Shown: positions 62,899 to 64,000 of the stretch, piece by piece
Layout of the letters: every line of letters starts with the position of its first letter
How positions within the stretch are numbered: the first letter of the stretch is position 1
Source of the DNA: JBGAPH01 sp046349955
GTDB taxonomy: Bacteria > Planctomycetota > Planctomycetia > Pirellulales > JBGAPH01
NCBI GenBank assembly: GCA_046349955.1
Contig: JAXMBI010000020.1
Location: 77,589 to 141,588, forward strand
Direction: 5' to 3'
DNA length: 64,000 nt
Made by a program: the position numbers and the translations under genes
The notes under the pieces: model-generated
Told to the model about the DNA's origin: nothing
Database searches by the model: none
Seen by the model: the letters and a program-made list of their open reading frames with translations, nothing else

Positions 62899-62984
62899 CG
62901 CCCTTTCAGGGCTCTGTCTCTGCGGTGGTTGCTGCTTCCAGGGGTTTGCACCCCTGGCTAACCTCTTGTCGCCCCTACGGGGCT
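62899..62984. repeat. Second copy of the 86-bp three-hairpin repeat
   Basis: In inverted orientation relative to the copy inside the ABC exporter gene (61134-61219). The blocks CGCCCTTTCAGGGCTC, CCAGGGG...CCCCTGG and GCCCCTACGGGGCT are conserved, with the spacers less so. Confidence 0.8.
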
Positions 62985-63029
62985 GCACAGGCTGGAAGCC
63001 GTGCCACTCGGCCGCGAGGACGCGGCGAA

Positions 63030-63150
63030 GTAGCCGGCACTCTCCGATGCCGAAGGCTGGGAGCAACCGAGATTGGGCCAGTGCTCGAGGGGGGCTGTCG
63101 AGCCTCGGTGGCCGTGGTTGGGCATTCTGCTCTCGGAGAGAGCAGGCTAC
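63030..63150. repeat. Inverted-repeat element C
   Basis: The left arm (63030-63057) starts GTAGCCGGCACTCTCCGA and the right arm (63122-63150) ends GAGAGAGCAGGCTAC. It is a near copy of element B. Its right end overlaps the stop codon of the PEP-CTERM gene on the minus strand. Confidence 0.75.
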
Positions 63151-63866
63151 GACACCGGCGGGAAGCCTGGACCACGAGAGGATCGCCGGCGCCCCATTGC
63201 CAGCGCCGCCAACGCCCCAATCGCCAGCAGCAACCCCGCGCTCGGTTCCGGCGCAACCACGGTCGCCGATACGTCGTAGAGAGTCGACGTCACGAAACCC
63301 GGCCTGTCGTACTGCGCGAAGTACGAGCCTTGCAGCACGATGAGGATCGAGCCATCGGGTTGCCGCAGGTCGTCGAGGCCCCAGGCTTGCCCCCAGTCCC
63401 CCTGGTTGCCGTCGTTGCTGAATCGGTAGAATGTCAGTCCGAACGTTCGGGGCTGCGAGGCGTCGCGTTCCGAAAACACGGTTCGGGTGGTGACGCCGTC
63501 TCCTTGAATCGCTTCTACCAGGAGCTCGTCGCCCCCGGGATACTGCACGTCGGCGGTGAACTCGATGTGAAACCCCGGCGTCTCCGGAGGAAGCTCATAA
63601 CGCAGCAGGTAGAACGTGCCAGTGTCTACCCACACGCCGTTGTCCTGGAGAACGTTGTCGAGCCCCGTCAAAGCAACGGAGGTCGCCGCAGAGCCGTCGC
63701 TGATGGCCGCGATCGAAATCGGGTCCGACGGCCACGTCGTGTAGATGCCCACGTTGTAGGGATACGGGATGGCGGCTCCGCTCGCGCTCGACGGAGCAAT
63801 ATTCGCCCCCCACGCCCCGCCTGCCGCCGCGAGCCACAGCAATGCGATTAGGCAAACTCGCTGCAT
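63147..63866 (-). CDS. PEP-CTERM surface protein
   Basis: A 239-residue exported protein. The ATG at 63866 starts MQRVCLIALLWLAAAGGAWG, a signal peptide, with a G-rich ribosome site (AGGGGG) just upstream. The body is beta-rich (YTTWPSDPISIAAISDGSAA, FHIEFTADVQYPGGDELLVE, FGLTFYRFSNDGNQGDWGQA). It ends APEPSAGLLLAIGALAALAM with GRRR, a classical PEP-CTERM sorting signal. The last residues (RGPGFPPVS) and the stop codon lie at or in repeat sequence (element C). A truncated duplicate lies at 62724-62836. Confidence 0.88.
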   Translation of the reverse strand: MQRVCLIALLWLAAAGGAWGANIAPSSASGAAIPYPYNVGIYTTWPSDPISIAAISDGSAATSVALTGLDNVLQDNGVWVDTGTFYLLRYELPPETPGFHIEFTADVQYPGGDELLVEAIQGDGVTTRTVFSERDASQPRTFGLTFYRFSNDGNQGDWGQAWGLDDLRQPDGSILIVLQGSYFAQYDRPGFVTSTLYDVSATVVAPEPSAGLLLAIGALAALAMGRRRSSRGPGFPPVS

Positions 63867-64000
63867 GGGTCCCCCTTCGACAGTCCTGGCCAAAGCTCAA
63901 AAAACAAGCCGCGACGGGCATGCGGCCCTTCTCGCCAACACGCATTGTCGGCCTGGGGCCGCGCCGGTCAACGATTTGGCGGGTGAATCCCTGCCAAAAG
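63867..64000. other. Right edge of the window
   Basis: The last 134 bases contain only the upstream region of the PEP-CTERM gene. No gene was recognised. Confidence 0.5.

Noticed and set aside
62545..63066. 173-residue minus-strand frame in the repeat region
   Set aside because: It runs through repeats and a gene fragment; only about 35 codons match a real protein, so it is recorded as a remnant.
61687..63150. Repeated palindromes considered as a CRISPR array
   Set aside because: Repeats are long, inverted, irregularly spaced and of several families; there are no uniform spacers and no cas genes.

Overview
The window looks like a chromosomal segment of a GC-rich planctomycete, probably of the Pirellulales type. 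The evidence is the mix of gene families: DUF1559 proteins (one with a prepilin N-terminus), planctomycete dockerin and PEP-CTERM surface proteins, a CEQLEDRRLL export motif, a BBP7-type beta-barrel, an ECF sigma factor paired with a Ser/Thr kinase, DUF2617, and a zinc-ribbon/ABC exporter/DUF1854 fusion. No rRNA, tRNA, CRISPR array or transposase gene was recognised.

Layout. 1-6.8 kb: the end of a degenerate GGDEF/CBS protein, then a minus-strand carbon block (glucose-6-phosphate isomerase, polyphosphate-type glucokinase, histidine phosphatase, phosphoketolase). 7.1-9.5 kb: a STAS protein coupled to a secretion/pilus ATPase, then msrA. 9.6-15.4 kb: minus-strand sulfate uptake operon (sbp-cysT-cysW-cysA-DUF2292), followed by a lipoprotein and a DUF1559 pseudopilin. 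15.7-19.5 kb: a small lipoprotein, a PhoB/PhoR-like two-component pair, a coiled-coil lipoprotein and CsbD. 19.8-24.8 kb: a Tat-exported oxidoreductase, a ParDE pair and uvrA. 24.9-31.1 kb: a surface protein with a lectin domain nested inside a cadherin-like repeat, DUF2617, ruvX, a lipoprotein, a small putative nucleic-acid-binding protein and a pirin. 31.2-35.2 kb: an operon of one membrane protein and three tandem membrane-anchored DUF1559 paralogs. 35.1-43.9 kb: a giant repeat protein, an LRR protein, a TPR-like protein, ComEC and a BBP7 barrel. 44.2-51.7 kb: transaldolase, a SEC-C protein, ribD, a foreign-looking segment ending in a second ribD tail, and a PQQ propeller. 51.8-56.1 kb: Ser/Thr kinase and sigma factor, divergent from an FG-GAP/dockerin/PEP-CTERM protein. 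56.3-64 kb: ilvB, the ABC-DUF1854 exporter, a repeat-dense decaying region and a PEP-CTERM protein.

How genes work together. Glucokinase and Pgi deliver fructose-6-phosphate, which phosphoketolase can cleave to acetyl-phosphate and erythrose-4-phosphate; transaldolase, elsewhere in the window, connects the same sugar phosphates. The Cys genes form one sulfate importer. The sigma/kinase pair and the PhoBR pair are the main signalling modules.

The most unusual aspect is the density of small palindromic repeats of several sequence families, mostly inverted pairs resembling REP doublets (BIMEs). They lie in intergenic spaces but repeatedly touch coding sequence: one supplies the stop codon of the glucokinase gene, one family sits directly against TAG stop codons, one supplies the last codons of a PEP-CTERM gene, and an 86-bp element is read through in frame inside the ABC exporter. 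The ribD locus carries a second, synonymously diverged copy of its 3' part, about 1.4 kb downstream of the intact gene, which suggests an allele replacement or insertion.
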